From a virus: a DNA stretch of 58,619 nt. The DNA lies in IMG/VR virus record IMGVR_UViG_3300030202_000422, positions 1 to 58,619 of that record, one strand, 5' to 3'. The notes under the pieces were generated by a model, which saw nothing but the letters and a program-made list of their open reading frames with translations, was not told the DNA's origin and did no database searches. Shown piece by piece: positions 15,382 through 22,723 of this stretch; the stretch's first letter is position 1, and each line of letters starts with the position of its first letter. A program made the translations under genes and the position numbers.

Positions 15382-16476
15382 ATGCTAGGGAATATGCATA
15401 GCTTAGGTTTGGATCAGTGTTCGGAGTTAATCAAAGCGATAGGCAGTGAGGTCACTGTTCTACTGCGCGGTGACATGGGTAACGGTAAGACATCTGTAGC
15501 GAAGACGTTACAGGAAGACTTGCCAGAACATATTCTGTGTATGCTCGACTGTAGTAGTTTGGATCTGGGTGATCTGGCGATACCCAACCTCTCGCAAGCA
15601 GAGACAGAGAAGTATGTGTCGTTTGCTGTCAACGAGGCGTTGGGCCTACATCTGGGTAAGCCGGTGATCGTGTGTCTCGATGAGTTCGGTAAAGCGAATC
15701 CAGCAGTGAAGACTGCGTTATGTCGGTTCATGTTAGAACGGCAGTTCGGTACGTTGTCTCTACATCCTGACTCGATTGTGTTTGCTACCACGAACAAGGG
15801 TGCTGAAGGTGTGGGTGACTTGTTACTACCACACCAGCGTAACAGGATTGCGATTGTGGATGTACGCAAGTCTACGGCTGAAGAGTGGGTGATATGGGGT
15901 ATCAACAACGGTATCGATCACTCGCTACTAGGTTGGGTCAAACAGAATCCGCAAGTGTTACAGTCATTCGAGGATGTCGAGAATCCTGATGACAACATAC
16001 ATATCTTCCATCCCAAGGCACAACGTGAGTCGTTTGTCACACCAAGAGCGTTGGAGTTAGCGAGTAAGATATTACACCGACGAGCTTTGTTCGATGGCGA
16101 TACGTTGAAAGCAGCATTGGCTGGTGTGATCGGTGCTCCATCGGCCCAAGACTTCTACTCGTTTCTTACACTGGCTAATAAGTTGCCGTCCTTGGAGTCG
16201 ATCAAAGCCGATCCCAATACAGCGACATTGCCTGATACTCCAGCGACCAAGTGTATGACTATCTATCGTGGGCTGGCTGCTATCGAGCGAGATTGGGTGG
16301 ATGCATGGATGACGTATCTATTGCGATTCGATCCAGAAGCACAGGCATTGTTTGTGAAAGGTGCGCTGAACGAGAAGTATCCAAAGCGTAAGATGATGAT
16401 GCACAACAGCAAGTTCTGTGATTGGGCTGTAGACAACGGTTGGATCAACGCACAAGCAGTAAAGAAGGGGGTATAA
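15382..16476 (+). CDS. MoxR-type AAA+ ATPase (CobS-like)
   Basis: 364 aa. Walker A GDMGNGKT at residues 30-37, Walker B VIVCLDEF at 95-102, sensor 1 FATTNKG around 138, then LLLPHQRNRIAIVDV with candidate arginine finger; the C-terminal 150 residues are helical. MoxR ATPases remodel proteins or insert metal together with VWA-domain partners; CobS/CobT of cobalt chelatase is one pair. The VWA partner follows 1 nt later. Ribosome site AAGGAG fits the ATG. The ATPase call is firm; the substrate is unknown. Confidence 0.9.
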   Translation: MLGNMHSLGLDQCSELIKAIGSEVTVLLRGDMGNGKTSVAKTLQEDLPEHILCMLDCSSLDLGDLAIPNLSQAETEKYVSFAVNEALGLHLGKPVIVCLDEFGKANPAVKTALCRFMLERQFGTLSLHPDSIVFATTNKGAEGVGDLLLPHQRNRIAIVDVRKSTAEEWVIWGINNGIDHSLLGWVKQNPQVLQSFEDVENPDDNIHIFHPKAQRESFVTPRALELASKILHRRALFDGDTLKAALAGVIGAPSAQDFYSFLTLANKLPSLESIKADPNTATLPDTPATKCMTIYRGLAAIERDWVDAWMTYLLRFDPEAQALFVKGALNEKYPKRKMMMHNSKFCDWAVDNGWINAQAVKKGV

Positions 16477-16477
16477 C

Positions 16478-17713
16478 GTGTTAGCTATACATCAAGAGTT
16501 GACCATCGATCAACGGCTGACCAAAGCATACATCGATGTTATGAATCACCCACGCTACATGGCGTTGGGTCCGTTGTTGTTGCATGGCAAGCGCACGATT
16601 GTTGACGATCCTAGTGTCACTGCACGTACCAATGGCAGAGACATCGAGTATGGTAAACAGTTTATCGAGTCGCTAGATGACTACGAGCTACGGTTTCTCA
16701 TACTACATGAGGTCTATCACAAGTTGTTCCGACACCTTACTACGTGGAAGAACTTACACGATAAGAACTTCCGTCTGGCAAACCAAGCGTGTGACTACAA
16801 CATCAACGGCAAGCTGGTAACAGAGAACAAGGATGACGGCTTCGCTACGATGCCACGCACTCCAGACGGTAAGATGATCGGCTTGTATGATGAGCGGTTC
16901 AGAGCAGGTTCCGATTGGATGCCTTCTGACATTATCTTCGAGATGCTAGAAGAAGATGAAGAGAATGGCGATCAGCAGGGTAATCCATCTGGTGGTGGTG
17001 GTGGTCAACCACTGGACGAACACGATTGGGAAGGTGCGGTTGACATCTCAGAAGAGGAGGCCAAAGAGATCGAAGCCGAAATCGAAGAGGCGATACGGCA
17101 GGGTGCGATGATGGCTAAGACTTGTGGTGGGGGCGAGAATGCCAACATCGATGGGCTACTCAAACCCCAAGTTAACTGGCGTGATGTGTTACGTGAGTTT
17201 GTAGAGACAACGTGTTCTGGTAACGACTACTCGACATGGAAGCGACCTAACCGACGATATATCGGGGCTAACGTGTACTTGCCTAGTGGTATCAGCGAGA
17301 CAGCCGAAGAGCTACTCATTGCTTGTGATATGTCGGGTTCGATAGGTCCGAAAGAACGTCGAGTGTTTCTATCTGAAGTAGTCAGTGTATGCGAGGTGAT
17401 GAAACCGCAACGAGTTCGGATTGTCTATTGGGGTTCTATTGTACCGAAAGAAGAAGTGTACGAGGCCCACGAGATATCCGAGATCATGCAACGTACCCAG
17501 CCGGTTGAGGGCTACGGTACAAACATCGACACTGTGACAGCTTATATGCAAGCTAACAATGTCCGACCCACGGCAGCTATCATACTTACTGATGGTTGCT
17601 TTACTGGTTGGGGGCAATGGCACTGTCCAGTTCTATGGGCGTTGGTTGACAACGAGGACGATATGCCTGACTGCGGTAAGGTTGTGCGTATCAAAGCGAG
17701 GTATCTGACATGA
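16478..17713 (+). CDS. VWA-domain protein with N-terminal zincin-like domain
   Basis: 411 aa, GTG start right after the ATPase stop. The N-terminal domain has HEVYH at residues 77-81 within a helix (LRFLILHEVYHKLFRH), the HExxH signature of zinc metallopeptidase-like domains (as in the DUF2201 class). A Gly-rich, acidic linker (about 165-210) follows, then a VWA-like domain with MIDAS residues DMSGS (284-288) and a late TDG motif. Such proteins pair with MoxR ATPases. Whether it still cleaves peptides cannot be judged; no third zinc ligand was confirmed. Confidence 0.88.
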   Translation: MLAIHQELTIDQRLTKAYIDVMNHPRYMALGPLLLHGKRTIVDDPSVTARTNGRDIEYGKQFIESLDDYELRFLILHEVYHKLFRHLTTWKNLHDKNFRLANQACDYNINGKLVTENKDDGFATMPRTPDGKMIGLYDERFRAGSDWMPSDIIFEMLEEDEENGDQQGNPSGGGGGQPLDEHDWEGAVDISEEEAKEIEAEIEEAIRQGAMMAKTCGGGENANIDGLLKPQVNWRDVLREFVETTCSGNDYSTWKRPNRRYIGANVYLPSGISETAEELLIACDMSGSIGPKERRVFLSEVVSVCEVMKPQRVRIVYWGSIVPKEEVYEAHEISEIMQRTQPVEGYGTNIDTVTAYMQANNVRPTAAIILTDGCFTGWGQWHCPVLWALVDNEDDMPDCGKVVRIKARYLT

Positions 17714-17916
17714 GAATTGACAGATTCAACATAGAGAAGCATAAGCATTTGCTTGTGCGTAGCGTGATGCGAAGAGAGGGTGGAGACCCAGTGCAGGAAG
17801 CTGTACTCGACGCAGCGTGTAAGGGGCAAACCCTATTTGATTTGAAAGAATGGAATAGGTTATTGCGTGGGTTAGATACGTCCGACCTGACGGTTGGCGA
17901 TCTAGTTGGTATATAA
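17710..17916 (+). CDS. Small protein coupled to the VWA gene
   Basis: 68 aa (MRIDRFNIEKHKHLLVRSVMRREGGD...), helical, starting in a 4-nt ATGA overlap with the VWA stop. No motif is recognised. Tight coupling suggests it works with the AAA+/VWA module, as an adaptor for example, but that is inference. It ends 3 bp before operator-like repeat copy 5. Confidence 0.7.
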   Translation: MRIDRFNIEKHKHLLVRSVMRREGGDPVQEAVLDAACKGQTLFDLKEWNRLLRGLDTSDLTVGDLVGI

Positions 17917-17919
17917 CAA

Positions 17920-17937
17920 GTTATAACCAGTTATAAC
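17920..17937. promoter_or_regulatory. 18-bp operator-like repeat, copy 5
   Basis: Perfect GTTATAACCAGTTATAAC, preceded by a degenerate third unit (GTATATAAC, 17910-17918). It ends 1 bp before the -35 box of the promoter at 17939-17966. It separates the AAA+/VWA module from the next genes, so it probably controls a second early transcript. Confidence 0.75.
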
Positions 17938-17938
17938 A

Positions 17939-17966
17939 TTGAAGACAATCTATACGATTGTATAAA
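17939..17966 (+). promoter_or_regulatory. Sigma70-type early promoter with internal palindrome
   Basis: TTGAAG (17939-17944), 16-bp spacer, TATAAA (17961-17966). The spacer holds the perfect inverted repeat ACAATC-tatac-GATTGT (17945-17961), another possible operator. The start would be near 17973, only about 10 nt before the ATG at 17983, leaving a very short leader. Confidence 0.55.
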
Positions 17967-17982
17967 TAAAGAGGTAAGAAAC

Positions 17983-18888
17983 ATGAACAGTAGTGATTTT
18001 AGAAAAGAAGTAAAAGATCTAACACCGATAGAAGTGTGCGACGAGAGGTTCCCATCCACTATGGATGATTTCATCGCAGCACTGAAACCGAAGCTTGATG
18101 GGCCTTTCGGTAACAGGGATGTGCAGTTCGGTGTAAGTGGAGACGGCTATCGCCCTCACAAAGTGTGGGTGTATGACAAAGTAGAGCACTACGCCATGGG
18201 TTACATTCGAGTGAGCGAAGAGCAAGGCTATAATGAGTATGACCGCTCGAAGAGTAGGCCGTTATACATTGTGGGGTCTAGGCTTATCACGAATGGTAAG
18301 GGGTACGACCATAGGCATGAGAACAAGAGTAGTAATCTTAAAGCGGCTGTGGGTAAGGCGTTACGTGGTTTACATAACTATAGTTTGTCGGACATGGCTC
18401 AAGTCTGGCTTATTGATTTTAAAGGCAGGGTGTCTGAAGAGGCTCATGGCCTTAGATCAAAACAAAAAGAAGTGATTAGTGAGATCCTTGGAACGCCGAT
18501 GAGTTCTGTTAACAGTTCGATGTTCTATCAACGTCCGTTAGCTAAACTGGCTTACCTGATGATCGACCAAATAAAAGAGATGGACTCAGAGCTTGCAAAT
18601 AAGCTGTTACGTGTTCAGCAGTATGATGCCGAAGTAGAAGAGGCGAATATGTACAAACAAAAGAGTGCGTTTGTCTTTGTTACGCCGACTGAGTATCGAT
18701 GTTTGTTCAACGTAACTGAAAGCCCTTGGGGTTCTGCTAGTACGCTGGCAGAAAACACACGCATCTTTTCAGCAACGGATAAGCCCGCGTTTCTTAGTAA
18801 GCTAGCAGTGCTTGCAATGTTGAATCCATTTGACTACGAAGATGGCATTGGTATGAAGGTGGACGATAACATCTTTTTCATTCACTAA
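17983..18888 (+). CDS. Hypothetical early protein (301 aa)
   Basis: 301 aa, soluble, mixed alpha/beta. Segments such as YRPHKVWVYDKVEHYAMGYIRV and SRPLYIVGSRLITNGKGYDHRHENKSSNLKAAVGKALR suggest an N-terminal beta sheet and a helical C-terminal half (KLAYLMIDQIKEMDSELANKLLRVQ). I do not recognise the family. It is the first gene after the operator-linked promoter at 17939 and overlaps the next gene by one base. Confidence 0.75.
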   Translation: MNSSDFRKEVKDLTPIEVCDERFPSTMDDFIAALKPKLDGPFGNRDVQFGVSGDGYRPHKVWVYDKVEHYAMGYIRVSEEQGYNEYDRSKSRPLYIVGSRLITNGKGYDHRHENKSSNLKAAVGKALRGLHNYSLSDMAQVWLIDFKGRVSEEAHGLRSKQKEVISEILGTPMSSVNSSMFYQRPLAKLAYLMIDQIKEMDSELANKLLRVQQYDAEVEEANMYKQKSAFVFVTPTEYRCLFNVTESPWGSASTLAENTRIFSATDKPAFLSKLAVLAMLNPFDYEDGIGMKVDDNIFFIH

Positions 18889-19139
18889 TGAGCCAAGGAA
18901 CACAATACAGTACGACTTACTTTGTTCTAGTAGACAAAACTACAGGCGTATGTATGATAGATTGTATTGGTCTAGGATGTGTTGATGCACCGCATACAGG
19001 TACGTATGCATCTGTGGACGAACTACCCGACATCTTTAGGAAGAGGATTGCGGTCCTCTCCATGTTGGAACATTCCAACGATGAGGTGTCGGGGGTTGGT
19101 CAGCGGTTTGATGAAAGCACATATTGGGTTCACATTTGA
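18888..19139 (+). CDS. Hypothetical early protein (83 aa)
   Basis: 83 aa (MSQGTQYSTTYFVLVDKTTGVCMIDC...), starts in a TAATG overlap with the 301-aa gene. Its last strand pattern (FDESTYWVHI) resembles the C-terminus of the preceding protein (DDNIFFIH), so the two may share a fold or have arisen by partial duplication, a weak impression. Function unknown. Confidence 0.65.
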   Translation: MSQGTQYSTTYFVLVDKTTGVCMIDCIGLGCVDAPHTGTYASVDELPDIFRKRIAVLSMLEHSNDEVSGVGQRFDESTYWVHI

Positions 19140-19161
19140 TAACAGTTCCCACGGAGAAAGT

Positions 19162-19326
19162 ATGGGCAAAGTAATCATCGAGTTTGATGAGGATGATTTG
19201 GAGAAACTATTCGAGACGCAACATAGCATATTGGAGACGATGCTACGTATCGAGACATTGTTAAAGGAGAAAACGAAAAATGACACCGGAAGCAAAAGTA
19301 AAACGAGTCGTAACAAAGCATCTTAA
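19162..19326 (+). CDS. 54-aa acidic coiled-coil protein
   Basis: From ATG 19162 behind GGAGA; a longer in-frame version starting at 18979 would lie wholly over the previous gene and has no ribosome site. The product (MGKVIIEFDEDDLEKLFETQHSILETMLRIETLLKE...) has an acidic helix with heptad leucines, and a polar tail. It overlaps the nuclease gene by 47 nt. The leader contains a third copy of TGATAACAGTTCCC. Function unknown. Confidence 0.55.
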   Translation: MGKVIIEFDEDDLEKLFETQHSILETMLRIETLLKEKTKNDTGSKSKTSRNKAS

Positions 19327-19600
19327 ATCAGTAGGTGCGTATTACTTCTTTCCTGCAACAGGTGGTTACGGTAAGAGCGGTGTACCCGATATTGTCGGGT
19401 GCTTTAGGGGGAAGTTCTTTGGGATAGAGTGCAAGGCAGGTGGTAACAAGCCTACCGCACTGCAAGAAAAGAATCTTCGGGAGATTGCTGATTGCGAGGG
19501 GATTGCATTGGTGGTCAACGAAGAAAACATGAATGACGTATTAGATCTAATCGATGCAAACCCAGCGCAGTTGGAGTTTGACTTTGAAGATACGCTATAA
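19280..19600 (+). CDS. VRR-NUC domain nuclease
   Basis: 106 aa, a complete stand-alone VRR-NUC domain of the PD-(D/E)XK superfamily. Visible are Glu4, the GVPD motif with Asp37, IECKAG with Glu50 and Lys52, and Gln62 in TALQEKNL. Phage members act as structure-specific nucleases, possibly on Holliday junctions or branched replication products before packaging. Its location ahead of the polymerase fits a recombination/replication role. Ribosome site GGAG precedes the ATG. Confidence 0.88.
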   Translation: MTPEAKVKRVVTKHLKSVGAYYFFPATGGYGKSGVPDIVGCFRGKFFGIECKAGGNKPTALQEKNLREIADCEGIALVVNEENMNDVLDLIDANPAQLEFDFEDTL

Positions 19601-19662
19601 ACTAAAGGTACGTTTCCCGCCCAAAAGATAGGTAGTACGTAGTAATACGTTATATGGAGAAT

Positions 19663-19711
19663 CCTACCGCTGTGTTTTGTACACTACTGGTACTTAAAAT
19701 ACAGCAGTAGG
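19663..19711 (+). ncRNA. Long RNA hairpin before the 75-aa gene
   Basis: Seventeen-bp stem (19663-19679 with 19695-19711) with one A-C mismatch and two G-U pairs, around a 15-nt loop. The stem has a GC-rich base and AU-rich top and is not followed by a T run, so it is not an ordinary terminator. It ends 20 nt before the start codon at 19732; a processing site, mRNA stabiliser or protein-binding leader is likely. Confidence 0.6.
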
Positions 19712-19731
19712 GGAAACAAACGGAGAAAGTA

Positions 19732-19959
19732 ATGAAGAATAAACACGGACAAACGCCACAAGAAGTTACACGGGCCAATGTCTTACAGCAGCTACGCTTC
19801 ATGGCAACGGACGATGAGTACACGGAACTAAGGGATCAGAACGAGAACACTTCATTATTCCTACGAGAGGTGCGAAAGCATTACGCCAAAATAAACAATA
19901 GCCTAGCTTATAGGTGGGGAATGGATGAGAACACTATTGATATGAAGGAGGTCAAATGA
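19732..19959 (+). CDS. Hypothetical early protein (75 aa)
   Basis: 75 aa, helical and charged (MKNKHGQTPQEVTRANVLQQLRFMATDDEYTELRDQ...). Good ribosome site GGAGAAAG. It lies behind the long hairpin at 19663-19711 and overlaps the next gene by 4 nt. No recognised family. Confidence 0.65.
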   Translation: MKNKHGQTPQEVTRANVLQQLRFMATDDEYTELRDQNENTSLFLREVRKHYAKINNSLAYRWGMDENTIDMKEVK

Positions 19960-20183
19960 AGCTCTATAGAATCGATACTGGAGAAGGTTGGCACTACGCT
20001 AAAACCAAAGGAGCTTTAAAACGTGCTCTGGTAGAGCTAGAGGCAGAATATGCAGATGTGAGTATTTTAGAGTTTCACGTTAATAGTAGGGGGATCTTTG
20101 ATGCTTTACGCGAGGGTGCTAATGCCGCTGGTGGGCATCTAGACGGGTACCCAAGTGTTTATGGAGAGCCTGACTATGAATGA
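19956..20183 (+). CDS. Hypothetical early protein (75 aa, second)
   Basis: 75 aa (MKLYRIDTGEGWHYAKTKGALKRALVELEAEY...), with a beta-helix-beta look and a strongly helical middle. Starts in an ATGA overlap behind AAGGAGG. Family not recognised. Confidence 0.65.
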   Translation: MKLYRIDTGEGWHYAKTKGALKRALVELEAEYADVSILEFHVNSRGIFDALREGANAAGGHLDGYPSVYGEPDYE

Positions 20184-20409
20184 TGAAGAAGAACTAGAAT
20201 ACGTTGTGTGGTGTACGCACTCCGGTGATAAGTCACGTACTACGTTTGGGCCGTTCCCAAGTAAGTATTTTGCAGAGCATTTTATTTTGAACTACGGCTT
20301 TACCGAAGGGGTGTACAACCTCAAAGCCGTTCCACTTAACCGCATAGAAATAAAGGTGAAAGATGACGGAGAAGAAGAAACGAGGTCGGCCTCGCAAACA
20401 ACCCACTAA
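20176..20409 (+). CDS. Hypothetical early protein (77 aa)
   Basis: Starts at ATG 20176 (MNDEEELEYVVWCTHSGDKSRTTFGPF...), with GGAGAG 9 nt upstream; the in-frame ATG at 20155 has no ribosome site. Acidic ends and a central FAEHFILNYGF helix. It overlaps both neighbours. Function unknown. Confidence 0.6.
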   Translation: MNDEEELEYVVWCTHSGDKSRTTFGPFPSKYFAEHFILNYGFTEGVYNLKAVPLNRIEIKVKDDGEEETRSASQTTH

Positions 20410-20719
20410 TGCAGTGGTGGGTGATAAAGCTGGTAACAACGTTACAACTGGAAACGATAATGTAGCGGTTGGTGTAACGTCGGACGGTAGTAGTGCTGAC
20501 TATTACGTGTTACCTGCAAAGGCAAAAGAGTTACAGGATCTCATCTCGTTTAAAAACATGAACGCACAGATCGGTGAGATATTTAGGTCATGCTATCGTT
20601 ACGGTCAGTCTTCGCACAGCAACGAGCTACGCGATGCGAAGAAAATTAAATTCTATATCGACGCTGAAATAAAGCGTCTGGAGAGGATAGATGAAACAAC
20701 AGGGCGAAAAAGAGTTTGA
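20363..20719 (+). CDS. AT-hook-like protein
   Basis: 118 aa. Residues 4-13 (KKKRGRPRKQ) form an AT-hook-type GRP core that binds the minor groove of AT-rich DNA. A Gly/Asn/Val-rich linker (VTTGNDNVAVG) follows, then a helical C-terminal domain (AKELQDLISFKNMNAQIGEIFRSCYRYGQ). A role as a DNA-binding accessory of replication is plausible from the hook and from the polymerase two genes downstream. It overlaps the preceding gene by 47 nt. Confidence 0.65.
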   Translation: MTEKKKRGRPRKQPTNAVVGDKAGNNVTTGNDNVAVGVTSDGSSADYYVLPAKAKELQDLISFKNMNAQIGEIFRSCYRYGQSSHSNELRDAKKIKFYIDAEIKRLERIDETTGRKRV

Positions 20720-20882
20720 GGTTATTTATAACAAGATAACTTCTCACAGGGTTGTCGTGTATGCAACTAACGAAGAGGTGGCGCGATATAAGGCGATTGA
20801 TGGTGAGTGTTTGCCGTTGCGTAAAGCACAAGTGACAGAAAAGAACGTAGTCAAAGTAGTCGAGAGACAGGAGAAGGAGTAA
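20691..20882 (+). CDS. Hypothetical protein upstream of the polymerase
   Basis: 63 aa (MKQQGEKEFEVIYNKITSHRVVVYATNEEVARYKA...), alternating strand-helix pattern, starting inside the end of the AT-hook gene behind GGAG. Ends 2 nt before the polymerase start. Function unknown. Confidence 0.65.
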   Translation: MKQQGEKEFEVIYNKITSHRVVVYATNEEVARYKAIDGECLPLRKAQVTEKNVVKVVERQEKE

Positions 20883-20884
20883 CC

Positions 20885-22723
20885 GTGGATCTAATCACAC
20901 TGGATTTTGAAACCTTTTACGACAAGGATTTCTCACTTTCTAAACTAACAACCGAAGAATATGTACGTGATCTACAGTTTGAAGTCATCGGTGTAGGCGT
21001 GAAAGTCAACAACGGTGCTACCGAATGGGCAAGCGGAACCCATGAAGAGATTGCGGAATATTTTGAAGGGTTTAATTGGGCTTCCAGTATGGTTCTGGCA
21101 CACAATACTATGTTCGATGGTGCTATTTTATCTTGGCTATTCGGCATTAAACCTAAAGTATGGGCTGATACTTTATGTATGGGCAGAGCCGTTCATGGCA
21201 TTGAAGTTAGTGGTAGTCTGAAAGCACTGGCTGAACGCTATGGTATTGGAGAGAAAGGGACTGAGGTTTTAAACGCTAAAGGTAAAAAGCGTGGAGACTT
21301 TACCGAAGAAGAGCTAAGTCGTTATGGCGATTACTGCATTAACGATGTTGAGCTTACCTATCAACTATTCACGCAGATGATAAACGGTTTCCCAAAACAA
21401 GAACTCAAGATCATTGACGCTACACTGCGTATGTTCATACACCCTATTCTGGATTTAGATTTAGGTCTCTTAGAATCACACCTAGAGGATATTGTAGATA
21501 AGAAAGACGATCTGTTGATGGAAGCTAATGTCTGTAAGAAAGATCTTATGTCAAACGAAAAGTTTGCGAATCTTCTGATAGCGCATGGTGTGGAGCCGCC
21601 AATGAAGATTAGTCCGACTACTGGTAAGGAAACATACGCATTTGCTAAGACTGACGAAGGATTCAAAGCGTTACAAGAGCATGAGAACGGTGACGTTCAA
21701 AATCTTGTGGCTGCTAGACTTGGTAACAAAAGCACGCTAGAGCAGACACGGACGCAAAGGTTTATTGACATAGCCAAGCGTGGGTTACTACCTGTACCTG
21801 TAAGATATTATGCTGCACACACTGGTAGGTGGGGCGGAGACGACAAGATAAATCTTCAGAACTTACCCAGCCGTGGACCCAACGGCAAGATGTTGAAACG
21901 TGCGATCATCGCGCCGGAGGGACATACGTTAATTGACTGTGACTCGTCACAGATAGAAGCACGAGTGCTAGCTTGGTTGGCAGGACAGTCGGATCTCGTT
22001 GATGACTTTGCTAATAAGAAAGATGTCTACGTTAAGATGGCTTCTATTATATACAACACACCCGAAGAAAAGGTTACGAAAGACCAGCGGTTTGTAGGTA
22101 AGACTACAATCTTAGGGGCTGGGTATGGTATGGGTGCAATGAAGTTTCAATCACAACTCAAAGCTTTTGGTTTTGATATGGAGCTTGAAGAGGCCCGAAG
22201 AGTCATACAGGTTTATCGAGATACCAACTGGAAGATCAGTGCATTTTGGCGTGAAACACAAGAACTAATACACCAACTTGCGAATTGGAAATCTACGGTA
22301 CTAAAAGAAACAAACCTCATTCGCTCCGTTGGTGAAAAACAATCTATACTACTACCGTCAGGATTGCTCATGCGTTACGAAGACCTAGAAGGTGAGATGT
22401 CCGACGAAGGTAGGATGGAATACTCGTATAAGACAAGGCGAGGCCGAACCCGAATCTACGGTGGGAAGTGTGTGGAGAATATCTGCCAAGCGGTTGCACG
22501 TTGCATCATCGCTGAACAGATGTTGTTACTTCATAAGAGTAATCTTCAACTGTCTCCTGTGTTAACGGTGCATGACTCAATCGTCGTGTGTGTACCGAGC
22601 GATAGTTTAGAGGATGGAAGATGGTATGTGGAAGAATGTATGAGGACTGTTCCGGGTTGGGCCAAGGGACTACCGCTAGACTGCGAAAGCGGTATCGGTC
22701 AGGCATATGGAGACTGTGAATAA
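20885..22723 (+). CDS. Family-A DNA polymerase with 3'-5' exonuclease
   Basis: 612 aa, GTG start behind AAGGAG. DEDDy exonuclease: Asp7 and Glu9 (LDFETF), HNTMFD around residues 73-78, and Tyr150/Asp154 (YCIND). Polymerase: motif A DCDSSQIEAR with Asp353, O-helix KTTILGAGYG with Lys406 and Tyr414, motif C VHDS with His563-Asp564. No 5'-nuclease domain, as in T7-type phage replicases. The O-helix position equal to E. coli Phe762 is Leu410. It replicates the phage genome with the primase-helicase encoded downstream. Confidence 0.95.
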   Translation: MDLITLDFETFYDKDFSLSKLTTEEYVRDLQFEVIGVGVKVNNGATEWASGTHEEIAEYFEGFNWASSMVLAHNTMFDGAILSWLFGIKPKVWADTLCMGRAVHGIEVSGSLKALAERYGIGEKGTEVLNAKGKKRGDFTEEELSRYGDYCINDVELTYQLFTQMINGFPKQELKIIDATLRMFIHPILDLDLGLLESHLEDIVDKKDDLLMEANVCKKDLMSNEKFANLLIAHGVEPPMKISPTTGKETYAFAKTDEGFKALQEHENGDVQNLVAARLGNKSTLEQTRTQRFIDIAKRGLLPVPVRYYAAHTGRWGGDDKINLQNLPSRGPNGKMLKRAIIAPEGHTLIDCDSSQIEARVLAWLAGQSDLVDDFANKKDVYVKMASIIYNTPEEKVTKDQRFVGKTTILGAGYGMGAMKFQSQLKAFGFDMELEEARRVIQVYRDTNWKISAFWRETQELIHQLANWKSTVLKETNLIRSVGEKQSILLPSGLLMRYEDLEGEMSDEGRMEYSYKTRRGRTRIYGGKCVENICQAVARCIIAEQMLLLHKSNLQLSPVLTVHDSIVVCVPSDSLEDGRWYVEECMRTVPGWAKGLPLDCESGIGQAYGDCE

